The translations under genes and the position numbers were made by a program. 64,000 nucleotides of DNA from Diplonema papillatum (taxonomy: Eukaryota > Euglenozoa > Diplonemea > Diplonemida > Diplonemidae), in NCBI GenBank assembly GCA_030068145.1, contig JAPJBO010000258.1:62001-126000 (forward strand), given 5' to 3'. The notes beneath the pieces are model-generated. The model was not told where the DNA came from and ran no database searches. It saw only the letters and a list, made by a program, of their open reading frames with translations. Positions 42,001 through 56,008 of this stretch are shown piece by piece. Each line of letters starts with the position of its first letter. The first letter of the stretch is position 1.

Positions 42001-42680
42001 TCGAGGGCCAACCCCAACTTCCTTCCACACGACGAGTTGGTTCGGCGCGGCAGACGTCGGGGGGGCTTGGAAGAACGTGTGGTCTTCTGTTTTTTTTTAG
42101 AGCGCAAGTTTTTGTGTCAACAAACGGGTTTTTGGTGCTAGAAAATAGCTAAAAACTGTTTGTTTTGTACTCTCGTGACCGGTCGGGACAAAAGGAGGAA
42201 GCGCCCCATACCGATATTCTGGACGCCGAAGCGCCTGCCGTCGTGCCGGTTCCACCCGAACGTGATCGACGCGTCGTCTTCCGCTGTGTACCGCATGTCG
42301 TAGAACGCCGTCGGCGGCCTCCGGTTCTGGCCCAGCCGGAACCGCTTCGCGCCCCAGCCGAAGCCGAACAGCATCGACTCCTCCTCGCGCGACCGCAGCC
42401 CGAAGTAAACCTGCGGCCTGTACGATCCCCACAGCATCGACCGGTTGTACCCCTCGCTCCGGACGGTATCAACGGGCATCCCGCCCACCCGCGGCGTCTC
42501 GGCGAAGACACGGCACGCGGCATCCTCCACGTCAACGTTGATCACGAAGGCCGCAACGGCACCGATGGCGGCAACGGCCGCAGCGGCAGCGGCACCCCGC
42601 AACGCATGCGAGGACCCGCGCGCCGGCTTTTTTTCCTCCTTTTTGCCCGGCCGCTGTTTGTCTTGCTTGCGGCCGCCCAT
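29680..42680 (-). CDS. MOGS: Mannosyl-oligosaccharide glucosidase (processing alpha-glucosidase I, GH63), 5 exons
   Basis: Removes the terminal alpha-1,2-linked glucose from Glc3Man9GlcNAc2 on new glycoproteins in the ER lumen. Exons (minus): 42680-42212, 40857-39714, 35225-35009, 31307-31155, 29970-29680. All introns are GT-AG, phases 1, 2, 0 and 0 match, and the total is about 757 residues, close to the family's usual 800. An N-terminal basic tail and Ala-rich helix (residues 29-47) form a type II signal anchor. Family landmarks appear in order: LWGSYRPQVYFGLR, HDGRRFGVQNI, FPRGFLWDEGFHQLV, GWIPREQI, SGLDDYPR, EELHVDLHSW, FVGYVTLFPLL, YGLRSLSASS, NYWTGPIWLNINY and LWENYDPSTGEG ... FTGW. By recollection of the yeast enzyme, the acid Asp is in LDDYPR and the base Glu in LWENY; both are kept. 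Every junction restores a family motif, so I consider the model firm. Intron 3 holds a separate USP-like ORF. Confidence 0.9.
30030..30270 (-). rRNA. LSU (28S) rRNA fragment, domain V/VI region
   Basis: About 240 bases match the complement of nuclear LSU rRNA over several universal blocks: CCTGTCTCACGACGGTCTAA, AGAGCCGACATCGAAGGATC, GCCACAAGCCAGTTATCCCT and GGCCATGCTTTCA. The match stops sharply at both ends, right after the block read on the minus strand as GTCGTGAGACAGG and right after GCTTTCA. It starts only 60 bp upstream of the exon 5 acceptor of the glucosidase gene, hence inside intron 4. It may be a processed or duplicated rRNA piece, or a separately encoded piece of a fragmented rRNA. 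Confidence 0.8.
30271..31154. other. Interior of glucosidase intron 4; no gene
   Basis: No recognisable coding or repeat family. A short open frame at 30562-30831 ends in an acidic stretch (ESVSEDDIEDGHFESDGDSD) without family resemblance. The intron donor GTATGGC is at 31154-31148. Confidence 0.45.
31155..31307 (-). CDS. MOGS: Glucosidase I exon 4
   Basis: A 51-codon exon too short to stand out by length. Acceptor TAAAAAACAG ends at 31308; donor GTATGG starts at 31154; phase 0 at both ends. It reads GKVPPKHVSFVGYVTLFPLL ... LTEYGLR, matching the GYVSLFP ... GLRSL part of glucosidase I. The join to exon 5 recreates YGLRSLSASS. Confidence 0.88.
31320..31862. repeat. Dispersed repeat R4, copy b (3' end of glucosidase intron 3)
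   Basis: Near-complete copy of 6846-7410. On the minus strand its end (GGAGACTTTAAAATACCGAC ... ATAACGCTAAAAAACAG) runs straight into the exon 4 acceptor, so the repeat supplies or hitchhikes with the acceptor region. Confidence 0.75.
31951..33724 (-). CDS. USP-type (C19) deubiquitinase-like ORF with retroelement-like N-terminus and zinc fingers
   Basis: 538 codons from the ATG at 33567; the frame is open from about 33724. USP hallmarks, numbered from that ATG: Cys box RNSCFLQASLN (C128), QHDLEEALLQLL (193-204), zinc-ribbon pairs C238-x2-C241 and C281-x2-C284, and a His box with AGHYTIHKRN (H351) and WTHYNNE. The usual third-site Asp is Asn here. It ends ATYMFLYTKE, as USP domains do. A hydrophobic helix (94-109) precedes the domain. 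Two C2HC fingers follow (CPACK ... HMLHC; CPYCS ... HISKC). Upstream residues in the same frame (GALIRAIRQTNHLQ ... MIDRGHNPRILN) resemble the C-terminal tail of Penelope-like reverse transcriptases, so the ORF may belong to a retroelement. It lies inside glucosidase intron 3 on the same strand. USP assignment is firm; cellular role and element origin are inferred. Confidence 0.72.
33775..33990. repeat. Hexanucleotide-type microsatellite (TCTGAT/TCTGAA)n
   Basis: Imperfect (GATTCT)n, (GATTTT)n and (GAAGCT)n blocks. Both strands stay open (plus: Asp/Ser/Glu/Ala-rich 154-codon frame at 33724-34188; minus: Ser/Glu/Lys-rich frame at 34031-33636). I treat these as repeat by-products, though the minus frame adjoins the USP ORF and could be its frameshifted 5' part. 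Confidence 0.75.
34190..34366 (+). repeat. Dispersed repeat R1, copy c
   Basis: Third copy of the 1-192 repeat, again ending TTAGTACTAAAA. It lies in glucosidase intron 3. Confidence 0.7.
34530..34770 (-). repeat. Dispersed repeat R3, copy b
   Basis: Matches 5650-5890 over about 240 bp, including the intron-terminal motif at 34530-34590. It is here in glucosidase intron 3, well away from the acceptor. Confidence 0.75.
35009..35225 (-). CDS. MOGS: Glucosidase I exon 3
   Basis: 217 bp. Acceptor CCCATGCAG ends at 35226; donor GTATGTCG starts at 35008. The first base completes the codon split at the exon 2 end, giving DYPRSRCDTPEELHVDLHSW. The EELHVDLHSW motif corresponds to the ERHLDLRCW/ERHVD substrate-binding motif of glucosidase I. 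It ends FADVSGCPPKAD, in phase with exon 4. Confidence 0.88.
35421..35461 (+). mobile_element. Solo right end of the hAT-like element family
   Basis: Carries CGGGGTTTCCGCTCCAACAC followed by CTTTAAAGACCCCTG, the same right terminus as the elements at 47394-48280 and 57617-59340. No matching left end or 8-bp duplication was found nearby, so this is probably a truncated relic in glucosidase intron 2. Confidence 0.65.
35523..35942 (+). repeat. Pair of ~115-bp direct repeats
   Basis: 35523-35640 and 35825-35942 share TTGATATGCAGCAACAATCTG and CTACCTCTTTGCACGCGT, separated by about 185 bp. The open frame through them (35546-36121) shows no family resemblance. Confidence 0.7.
36239..36490 (+). repeat. 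Dispersed repeat R6, copy a
   Basis: Shares CCCGACTGTCCAA, GAGGTGGTTGACCAGGCC and CACGGCTACAACACGAGGAT with 50688-50860, where it abuts the tyrosine-recombinase element. It is likely a mobile-element terminal region. Confidence 0.65.
36830..37395 (+). repeat. 78-bp satellite, forward arm
   Basis: About seven units, starts of GCCGGGAACACGACGG at 36848, 36926, 37005 and 37083 onward. Forward arm of an inverted arrangement with 37800-38175. Confidence 0.88.
37568..37795 (+). repeat. Dispersed repeat R4, partial inverted copy d
   Basis: Complement of about 6860-7130 with deletions (GGGATCTTCCTGACGAGCAC; ACGCGTTAGGGGACTTCACA). It forms the spacer between the two arms of the 78-bp satellite. Confidence 0.7.
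37800..38175 (-). repeat. 78-bp satellite, reverse arm
   Basis: About five units of 76-78 bp (GTAGTGTCCCGGCTACTTCG), the reverse complement of 36830-37395. Confidence 0.88.
38370..39062. repeat. ~113-120-bp satellite
   Basis: Five to six units with GACTGAGGTGTCAGCTCTAC and AAGTGTTGCTTCGCAAGCTC, starts at about 38378, 38498, 38618 and 38731. The array ends where the duplicated exon 2 edge begins. Confidence 0.88.
39070..39484 (-). pseudogene. Second copy of the glucosidase exon 2 3' half with donor
   Basis: Duplicates 39699-40115 at high identity. It keeps the splice donor (last exon base 39085) and about 15 bp of intron. It reads NLAETRDPRHRPFLVE and FQWKGKNGYHLLPSG, but the catalytic-loop motif is GRDDYPR instead of GLDDYPR and there is a small in-frame deletion. 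It lies in intron 2, downstream of the genuine exon, so it offers a second donor but no acceptor. Confidence 0.8.
39714..40857 (-). CDS. MOGS: Glucosidase I exon 2 (GH63 core)
   Basis: 1144 bp. Acceptor AAAAACAG before 40857; donor GTGTGC at 39713. With exon 1 it restores FGVQNIEDRKWGLALETSF; with exon 3 it restores LDDYPRSRCDTPEELH. It spans the end of the N-terminal beta domain and the start of the (alpha/alpha)6 barrel, including AVSNLLGGMGYWYGEA, FPRGFLWDEGFHQLV, GWIPREQI and SGLDDYPR. Both edges are duplicated in the adjoining introns. Confidence 0.9.
40858..42086 (-). repeat. Tandem partial copies of the glucosidase exon 2 5' half with acceptor
   Basis: A 787-bp unit (intron about 360 bp plus exon 2 5' half about 425 bp) is duplicated. 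Acceptors are at 40857 (genuine), 41644 and 42086. The 41644 copy stays open through LVVWKEV, then runs into intron sequence (HFAPISFRN ...). The 42086 copy has lost about 345 bp internally. Exon 1 at 42212 therefore faces two decoy acceptors before the functional one. Confidence 0.85.
42212..42680 (-). CDS. MOGS: Glucosidase I exon 1 (membrane anchor and N-domain)
   Basis: The ATG at 42680 starts MGGRKQDKQRPGKKEE. An Ala/Val-rich helix (AAAAAAVAAIGAVAAFVINV) gives a type II ER anchor. NRSMLWGSYRPQVYFGLRSR and HDGRRFGVQNI are family signatures. The last base is 42212, donor GTATGGGG. Phase 1. Confidence 0.9.
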
Positions 42681-43096
42681 TGCGTCTCCCTCCCCTCCGC
42701 TCCTCTTCTTGCGTTATTTTGAAGTTGCAAGGTTTTCTCCAGCTTTTCTTGAGGCTTCCCGATCGCTTCTAGCGTGTTTCGAGTGCCTGTTAGAGTGAAA
42801 GTCAGCGATGGTCACGGAAGAGGACCGGTCTGGGTCTGTCTATCCTTCTCTTCTTCTACTTTTGACTGCTTAGACTGAATGAGAGCATGAGATTCGAAAC
42901 GCCGGGAAGTTACCCTGTGCTTTGCGGACATGTTTGCGGGATTTCTCCTTACTCACTTGCCTTTTCGATACGGATACAACGCATGCAATCCTGTGGCATA
43001 ATGGTACAATGCGTGCAAACCCTCAAGTCCCCGGCTCGCGTACTGGTGAGAACGAACCTTCGTGCGCGAGGACGTACGCGACTCCGGAACGAACGG
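42681..43096 (-). promoter_or_regulatory. 5' flank of glucosidase gene
   Basis: About 245 bp next to the ATG are duplicated at 27331-27578 with the truncated exon 1. No TATA-like or other core element is evident. If mRNAs are trans-spliced, the leader acceptor should lie here, but I cannot single it out. Confidence 0.35.
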
Positions 43097-45221
<2,125 letters not shown>

Positions 45222-45284
45222 GATGAGCAAAAGACTGCGCTGGCCCCCACTTCACAGAGGAAGTCCTGGGCAACGGAAGGCAGA

Positions 45285-46130
45285 AAATGAGCATAACTAC
45301 CCTCGCATCAAGCGCCAACGCAGTGCAAAGATGGGTGAGCAACTTCTACTGCATTGGCACTCCGAACCATACCCAAGGTTCAGAGGACTATCGACGTCGA
45401 GCTCACGGGGATGAAGCTGAACTTGGCGAAGACAGGCGCGCTCGGGTTCCAGCGGGAAGCACGCAGAAGCGAAGGCGGTCCCCGTACGAGAGCGCCCTCC
45501 AGACTGGCGAGGGTCCTATCGCAACCTTCTACTTCGGCCACAAAGATCCTCGGCACGCGGGGCCGCATGTCGAGCAGGAAAGATCCCCGCCGATGACGCG
45601 AGATTGAAGTTTGTCGGATCCCAGCAAACTGCTGGACACGCTGCGTCTCTCTCCGCTCACCTTTGGCAATCGGTGCGATGTATGCGTGCGAATGTACGGC
45701 AGGCGGCGGGCTGAGGGCTTCGTGTTCAAGTCGCGAAGAAGTTTTACGGGACCAAACACCCGTCACGGAGCATGTCAGCTGTGCTATCTCGGCGAAGGGG
45801 CGTCGCATGGACCCGTTGCTGGCGCAGCCGTATCGCATTGTGAGCTCGCTACTCGAAACGTACAAGCGGCTGCCGGCTCGTATCCGGCACATGGCTGCAC
45901 TGTATGAACGGGACGAGGCGTTGTCGGTGCGGGCGAGGCTAGGTTTCGTCGGCATATGACGGGTTCCTTGCTGCGGGAGTTGTTGTCGATGGGCACGACG
46001 TCAAAACTGCGAGCGTCGATGGTCTTGCCCTATCTGACAGGCCGCGCGGGGAGCGGAATCACCTATCCCGGTACGCCTGCGGCGCGCGGCCTAGACGACT
46101 ATCTCAAGACAACGACCCTCGTATGAAGGC
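45285..46130 (+). pseudogene. LINE reverse-transcriptase 3' fragment
   Basis: Plus-strand frames, interrupted by stops and frameshifts, read as the last part of a non-LTR RT: TLASSANAVQRWVS, then LTGMKLNLAKTGALGFQ (the G-x-x-LN-x-x-KT motif after the catalytic palm), and later MDPLLAQPYRIVSSLLETYK and LPYLTGRAGSGITYPG. It begins soon after the beta-tubulin block boundary. The catalytic F/YADD box is not visible, so the copy is 5'-truncated. Confidence 0.55.
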
Positions 46131-47393
46131 GTGCAGCATGGCGTCGACTAGTAGTACCTAACGTATCGGAGCGACGCTCAAGGACCACGCCGCTCTGCGT
46201 GAGGTCATCAAAGTTGTACTTGCTGGGGGTACCTTCCTCGCGGCGCGCTGGGGACGCGGTAAAACGGTGCTTTGATGACGGGGGAAACGACGCGTCAGGC
46301 AGTACCCTCTCGGGAGTCGCGGAAGACGATGTCGATGTCCACTTGGCCTCGACAAGCGCCCCCGAACAACACGATGAATGCCAGAACCGACAGCGACCGA
46401 CGGGCACCTGACACTGTGAGGGTGTCCGGCATACGACGAGATGCGGCCTACCGTGTCTCGCGGAGCTGATGCGACTCGACAGGTCGCGATGGCCGGCATG
46501 CGCACGCGTGCATGGCGTCATTATGAAAGGGGTGGCGGTTAACGCTGCGGCCTTGTACCGGATGATGAGTTCGTTTTTCATAGCCCGGCAGGACGATGAC
46601 CACCCCCTACAACGCGCTGCCGCCCGTACAGAACCAGCGCCACCAGGACGACGCAGCAAAGTGGCAAGAGCCACAGTGCAAGACCAACCAGACCTCGAGC
46701 AGACTTTCCGAAGACGCAAAATGCACGACTCTGGAATGCGGATGGAAAGTGGCTGCGCCAGCTCCGGCCCCGCCCGTGATCGCGTGCGCGCGAAACCGAG
46801 GGAGTATGAGCACCAGCAAGGAAGAGAAAAGACAGTTCGGTGCCTGCCGCCGGACTGGCTGCAGAGCTTACGACCGTCGCGCCCAAAGAACACGGTGGGG
46901 AACCTGTGGTGAGAGTTCCCGGCTTACGATGAGATTCACAGCCATCCGACCGGACGACGTGGCCATCCTGTACACGGATGCATGGGATAATCGTCGAAGG
47001 GATGCACGTCGTGGCGCGGTGCCACCCCATGGCGACGGCGTACACAGCGCGTGCAGGCGGAACGAACCCGTGGCGGGCAGCCGCGCCGCTGCCGGCGGTG
47101 CGTCACCTCTACGACTTGGAACGCCTGCCGAATGAACCGCTAAGGTGGCAAATGTGGGGATTGGCCTCACATTTGAAGCTGACGCTAACCCTATGACTAC
47201 TACTTTGAGTGGGAGAAACGCGCAATCTCCTCCATCCCCCGCGTTCGTCCACCGCAGCGCCTGCATCGCGCACGGCCCCCGCATAGCCATAAACCTCTCT
47301 GGGGGGGTTTCCTGTAATAGCACTTTTTCGTTGGCTTCGTTTCTCTTTCATGTGCAACTGTTGTTCTGGAAATGTTCCCGTCAGTACAGATGT
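46131..47393. other. Degenerate sequence, probably decayed retroelement
   Basis: GC-rich, with overlapping frames on both strands. None gives a recognisable protein, though the base composition continues that of the LINE fragment. A frame at 46978-47196 (PNEPLRWQMWGLASHLKLTL) may be its tail. Confidence 0.3.
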
Positions 47394-48280
47394 CAGGGAC
47401 TTTAAAACCCCGGTGTCCCGGTGTCAGACACCGGGAAAACCCGGTGTGTCAAAAAAAAGAGGGAAAAAAAAAAAAAGAAACATTCAGTTCTTTAGAACTG
47501 AAAGTATTTTATCTACAACTAGTCAACCTCTACGACCAAAATAGATGGAGTCGGTATTCTCGGTGGATGGGATCACAAACACGAAGTATGACTTCGAATT
47601 TCCGAGAGGACTTGGCGCCTTCCGGGAGAAGGTCGGTGAACCTCGCGGCCGGAGAACGTTGGACGTGCGTGATCTGATTGAGTGGGCCGCGCATCACGTG
47701 AAGACCATCCCGGAGAGCCAGCACGAGGGCGCGCCTGAAAGGGTGCTGGCAGAAGGGAGAACCGGCACCGGCCCCGTTCCGTCCGGGTCCACCGCGTCCA
47801 CCGCGACACCATCCGTCGCCCGGACAGCCGGCTCCGCATGTCGATCTTGGGCAGTTAATGCAACAACAGCTTCAAATGATGCAGGTCCAGCAGCGAATGA
47901 TGCAGATGATCATGCAGGGGGAAGAAGCGGCCCTGACGGGGAACCATGGGAAGACCGCGGTTTATGCGGAAGACGCATCGGACGTCCGTCAATGGATCAG
48001 CGTGCTTGCTGCAGACCGACCCGGAGGGTTTTGTTACGAATCTCCGGTTTCGATACGTCGCGGGCTGGCAGGATCGAGCCGGGGGTGCAGCGCTGGAGGA
48101 TGCATTTGGGCGTCTTCTCTGAATGCTGTGCGATTTCTCAACCCCCCGGCTTAGAACATAGATTTTCGTCCCAAGGCATCCCTGCTGCCCAAGTGTTGGA
48201 AAAAAGAAATTGACCTCACACCGGGGTTTTAGCTGACATCGGGGTTTCCGCTCCGACGCCCAAACGTTTAAAGACCCCTG
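47394..48280 (+). mobile_element. Short hAT-like element with imperfect 8-bp target duplication
   Basis: Left end CAGGGACTTTAAAACCCC and right end CTTTAAAGACCCCTG are inverted repeats. Flanks are acagatgt and acagatca (6 of 8 identical). The left terminus contains a perfect hairpin (CCCGGTGTCAGACACCGGG). The right 150 bp match the right end of the 57617-59340 element. No hAT transposase is encoded, so it is non-autonomous. Confidence 0.7.
47545..48213 (+). CDS. Uncharacterised ORF inside the hAT-like element
   Basis: 222 codons; VRDLIEWAAHHVKTIPESQ is the only structured-looking stretch. An overlapping frame carries a Gln/Met-rich helix (QQQLQMMQVQQRMMQMIMQ) followed by EEAALTGNHGKTAVYAEDAS, suggesting a frameshift in an originally continuous gag-like or coiled-coil protein. 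The last 60 codons fall in the shared element terminus and are unlikely to be meaningful. Confidence 0.3.
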   Translation: MESVFSVDGITNTKYDFEFPRGLGAFREKVGEPRGRRTLDVRDLIEWAAHHVKTIPESQHEGAPERVLAEGRTGTGPVPSGSTASTATPSVARTAGSACRSWAVNATTASNDAGPAANDADDHAGGRSGPDGEPWEDRGLCGRRIGRPSMDQRACCRPTRRVLLRISGFDTSRAGRIEPGVQRWRMHLGVFSECCAISQPPGLEHRFSSQGIPAAQVLEKRN

Positions 48281-48522
48281 ACAGATCAGGGCATTAGCTT
48301 CCCATTCCAAATTCCGGCAGCTGACGGAATTTGGAAATCCGGGCGGCTCAAAAAAATAAAAATCGTACACCGCAAGAGTAGGAGAAAGTAGAAAGAAAAA
48401 CTAGAGTTTTCGTTGACCGCACGTGTCGATGACGCCCTGTAGCAGCCCCCGTGTGTCCAGAACGGAGTGCGTCCACATCGACCCGAGAACACGAGATCCT
48501 CGCAAGGCCCCCCTCTTGCCTC

Positions 48523-50446
48523 TCAGAGGGAGGTCCCCCCGGCGACTCGCACGCAAAGGGAGACGCTGTACGGGAAATCGACATCGGGGGCGTCGTCAGA
48601 GTTGAAAGAACGGGGGTCGTAGCACAGCGGAAGATCGGGAAATTTCGGGCGACGGGGCGGAGGTGGCCGGAGGATCGACGGGAAATGGGGAGACAGCAAA
48701 GGCTGTGGGACTCCGCTCAGAGCCTCCGGGACGCTGCCGCCGTCTCGGCTGCCAAGGCAATCTTCCCCGCGGGGAGGTACCTCACCAGAGCCTCGATCGA
48801 GCTGTGCCGCGTGCTCCGGATCTCCTCCAAACTGAGGCCCGCGTCGAGCAGTGACGTCGCCGCCCCCTGCCGAAGAGAGTGGCCCGTCAGACCCTTTCGG
48901 ACACGCTTCAGCGCAGCCGACACGCCTGTACGACGTCGCCAGCAGCCGATCCTGGGGCGCCTTGCGCCTCAGTTTCTTCTCGAGGATGCTGTCGAGGTGT
49001 TCCGGAAGAACTATCCCCGTCGTCACCCCGAGTTTGAACGGGTCGGACTTCGTGTCCGACCAGTTGATGGCCAGGAAGTCCTTCTGCCGAGTGACATCGC
49101 CGGCCTTCAACCCCGTCACGTGGCCGCTCCCGCGCGATGGCTTTCGCCACGTCCTCCTCCGTCGCCGGAAGAGCCTGCTTCTGCGGGCGCAGTGCACCCT
49201 GCCTCTTGAGCGAGCGCTCGAAATCGCGCAGGGCCTGCGAGTCTAAAGGGACCCCTACCCGCTTTTCCGCCGACTTCACGTTCTGCACGTACTGCAGCGC
49301 TGTCGACGTCGAGATCCCGAGTACTTCTTTCGAGCCGCGTAGCTTCCGGCTTACCCAGAGGATTGTTGCCTCTGCCTTCGACAGCTTTTCTCCGGTAGCT
49401 GCCTCCCACTCGCCTCTGAACTCCAACATGCGACGGTGCGTGGACTCCACCCCGCGCCATGTCGAGGAGGCGAGAGCCCGCGACAGGTGCTTCTCCGCAT
49501 CCAACCGAACCTGCCTGACCTCCCGCTTCGAGAGGGGTTTTTCGACCATGCGGGGCCGCCCCTTGGGCGGACCTCCGGACTCCTTGAGTCCAGTGGCCGG
49601 CGGGTCCGGACAGCAGAGAGCTGTGTAGGCCAAAGGCGCCCACCTCACCACTACTGGGCTTTCGCCCCGCTCTTCCTGCTGTCGCCACCCGGTTTGCGGT
49701 GTCTGCCGGGCGGGGTGTGGCGGGTCTGTTGCGTGTGGGGTCGGTTGTGCGTTTGGTGGTGTTGCGGGGGTTCGTGGGTTTGGGGCGGCCGAAACCGCTG
49801 CTTTCGTGCGTGGGCGTGCGCTTTCTCTTCCGCCCGTGCCATGAAAAGCAGCACCTTGTCGTCTACCGTGAGGGCCCCTCTCGAGCACCTCGGCCGACTC
49901 CCAGTCCCCCTGCGCCACGCCCCTCTGCAGCACCTGCAGGCGCCCCACCGCCCGCTCCGCCAGCTTCCGGAGAACGTCCTCCGCGTCCTCTAACGAGGAG
50001 CACCGGCCTAGCGACCTGATGATCAGCTCGAGGTCGTCGAGCCGGTTTCGATCCTCTCGCGCTTGCGGGGCGAGACCGCTCCCCCGCTGGGCGGCCGTAA
50101 GGTCCTTGTAGTGGTCCCTTACGTTTAAAGCTGCGAACTCGCGGCCGGGGTCGTCCAGGGCGAACCACTTCTCGGGGTCTAGGCTCGCCATGCCCCGGGG
50201 AAGGAAACCGAACGGGTTTCCCGTCCTTTCGCTGAACGCTTTGTCCGTCCCCTCGCTGTTGTCGTCGCTGTCGCAGAGGGCGCGACTTTCCCGCGGATCT
50301 GCGGCCACCGCCTGCCGGTCGTTTTTCTCGTCAATCTTGTCGACGAGGCGGCTCAGGAGGGCCGTCTGCTGTTTTCCCTGTGCTTGCAGGGCTTCCATCT
50401 GCTTCTCCAGCAGATGGATTCTGACGGCGGCCTCGCCGACGACCAC
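48523..50446 (-). pseudogene. Tyrosine-recombinase retroelement/Crypton ORF, frameshifted
   Basis: Three consecutive minus-strand frames make one protein. Frame 1 (50446-49130): a coiled coil (VRIHLLEKQMEALQAQ), a gag-like helical region and a core-binding domain (SKAEATILWVSRKLRGSKEV ... TSTALQYVQNVKSAEKR). Frame 2 (about 49125-48925): HVTGLKAGDVTRQKDFLAIN and VTTGIVLPEHLDSILEKK. Frame 3 (48923-48717): GHSLRQGAATSLLDAGLSLE and TRHSSIEALVRYLP, the H-x-x-R ... H ... Y part of the catalytic domain. A deletion at the first frameshift probably removed the segment with the first catalytic Arg. With a gag-like N-terminus it fits DIRS- or Ngaro-type elements, but Crypton is possible since no RT is present. 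It lies on the same strand as the tubulins, between beta-1 and alpha. Confidence 0.68.
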
Positions 50447-50687
50447 GGCGTCTTGCGACTGGCCTCGCTTGGCGGCGCCGTCGTCCGCCCCAACTGGCCG
50501 TCGGGCCGGCTCGGGGACTGCGTCTCCCGCGGCTTATCAGCTTCAGAGCGGGAAAAGCAAATTGGCTATTAAGACGGAATTTGGAAAACTGAGGCAAAAT
50601 GAAGCTGATAGCCTGTAGTAGACCACTCAAAGTAGTAGTAGTAGTAGTATGTGTCGTCTGCCGAAGCAGCCGGAGACAGCAGGCGCA

Positions 50688-50860
50688 GGGGGCAGGTCTT
50701 GCTTTACAATTCTCTTCTTCATGGACCCGCCCCCGGCAATCCCGACTGTCCAATCACTGTCGAGAAAGGTTTGTGCCCTATAGTGATGAGGTGGTTGACC
50801 AGGCCCCCACGAAGCCCTATACACAACACGGCTACAACACGAGGATGCAGCCCTGCTTAG
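50688..50860 (+). repeat. Dispersed repeat R6, copy b
   Basis: Matches 36320-36490. It is preceded by a (GTA)n run at 50632-50650. Its position next to the recombinase ORF suggests it is the 5' terminal region of that element. Confidence 0.6.
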
Positions 50861-52240
50861 GTGTGCACTCAGCCATCACAGGGCCTCAGATCTCGCTACT
50901 TGACCTGACACAGCTGCCACCCAGAACCACTCAAAGAAAAAAAAAAGAACCCCAAAAAAAAGGTAAAAAGAGATGGCGATGCTTGGCCCTTGAGCTTGTG
51001 CCGAAGAATGTGAGAACCGCCAAGTCATGCTGGCGTTGATGGGTATAGCGCTGCAAGGGGCGAAAGACACAGGGATCGCGGGGCGCCTCGATGAGCTGGC
51101 CTCGGATAAAACAGGACCGGTGGGAAGGGCAGTTGTTCTCGACACAGCTTTTGATGGCCTGCTCCGCCGAGATTCACTCGCCGTTTGAGTTCGAATCTTC
51201 AACCGGGCAGCCCGAACGTACCCAGACCGGAATTCGTTTGGGAATGCCGCTCACGAGATCCCGGTCGTCCTCTGTGCTACATGCGCTCAGCACTGTCTTT
51301 TGCAATTGATTTCTGTCGCTGTGGTCATGCACAACCTCTGGAGCAGTTGCCTTCAAGCATTCGAAGATATGCGCGCTCCGCTATTGCGGAGGTCGTCTTG
51401 CCCAGAAAACGTGCCCCGAGGAGGCCCATTTGTGCCCATTCACTTTCTGTCAGGCGCTCAGTTGAACCCGACTACGGTCAACAGTTTCCAACTCATCATC
51501 GTGGCACGGGCGCCCATTCCCAGGCGGACACGCACTACGAAATCTGGTAGAAGCTACTTGAAGAGCTCCTTGCACGTGTCCAAGCAATTACTACGTGAGA
51601 GCGACCAGCAGACAAACATCGCTGACAGCGCTTCGAACCCGCTTCCTAAGTAGCCAACAGCTAAAAGATCGGAGAAAAATCGGACCGTCTCATTGTTTCT
51701 TGTGATCCGATGGCCACGTCTAAAGAGAAAATGGGGACAGCGAAGGGTGGAAGGGGAACAAGAGCTGTTGTCATCGTCTCTTTTGAGGGTACTGCGGAAT
51801 GCGGCCTGTCGTTCGAGCGGCGTCGTGATGAACACCGGAACAACAAGGGTTTCTCTTTCTGTAACTCTTTCCTTCAATCGGCATCGCTGCCGTATCGGAT
51901 GACAGTGTGGCAAAAGCATGTACAGCTTTGAAAGAAAAACTTGAAGGTGGACGAGAGGGAGACACTTGTAGCAATCGGCCTCCTGTGAAACAGGATACGG
52001 CGACGACGAAAGGCAACTTTTTGAGGTCGTTCTGTTGCGAGCGACCTCAGCAAAAATAGGTCAAGTCGTTGGAATTCAAAGAACAGAAAAGAAAAGCATC
52101 AAAAAAGAAGGAAAAGAAAACGAGAGACATCCCGAACCACTTTCTGCTCAGAAAGCCTAGAGAGTCCGGAAGACCGAGAGAGAGAGTGAGTGCGTGTGTC
52201 ACCGGGTGTGTTTCTGTGTGGGCGCGCTGTCGGGTGGCGA
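50861..52240. other. Alpha-tubulin downstream region; no gene recognised
   Basis: Broken plus-strand frames (for example GRAVVLDTAFDGLLRRDSLA at about 51110; MHNLWSSCLQAFEDMRAPLL at 51328) hint at a decayed element but match nothing I know. The last 200 bp before alpha-tubulin are purine-rich and probably its 3' untranslated region. Confidence 0.35.
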
Positions 52241-53608
<1,368 letters not shown>

Positions 53609-53627
53609 TTAGTTTTGGTTACGGTAT

Positions 53628-56008
<2,381 letters not shown>

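Noticed and set aside
46099-46893. Minus-strand 264-codon ORF
   Set aside because: Opposite to the LINE fragment direction, Ser/Arg/Cys-rich, no family motif; probably an antisense by-product of GC-rich retroelement sequence.
50861-51660. Possible transposase in the alpha-tubulin downstream region
   Set aside because: Several short plus-strand frames look protein-like, but I could not match any to a family or assemble a consistent order.
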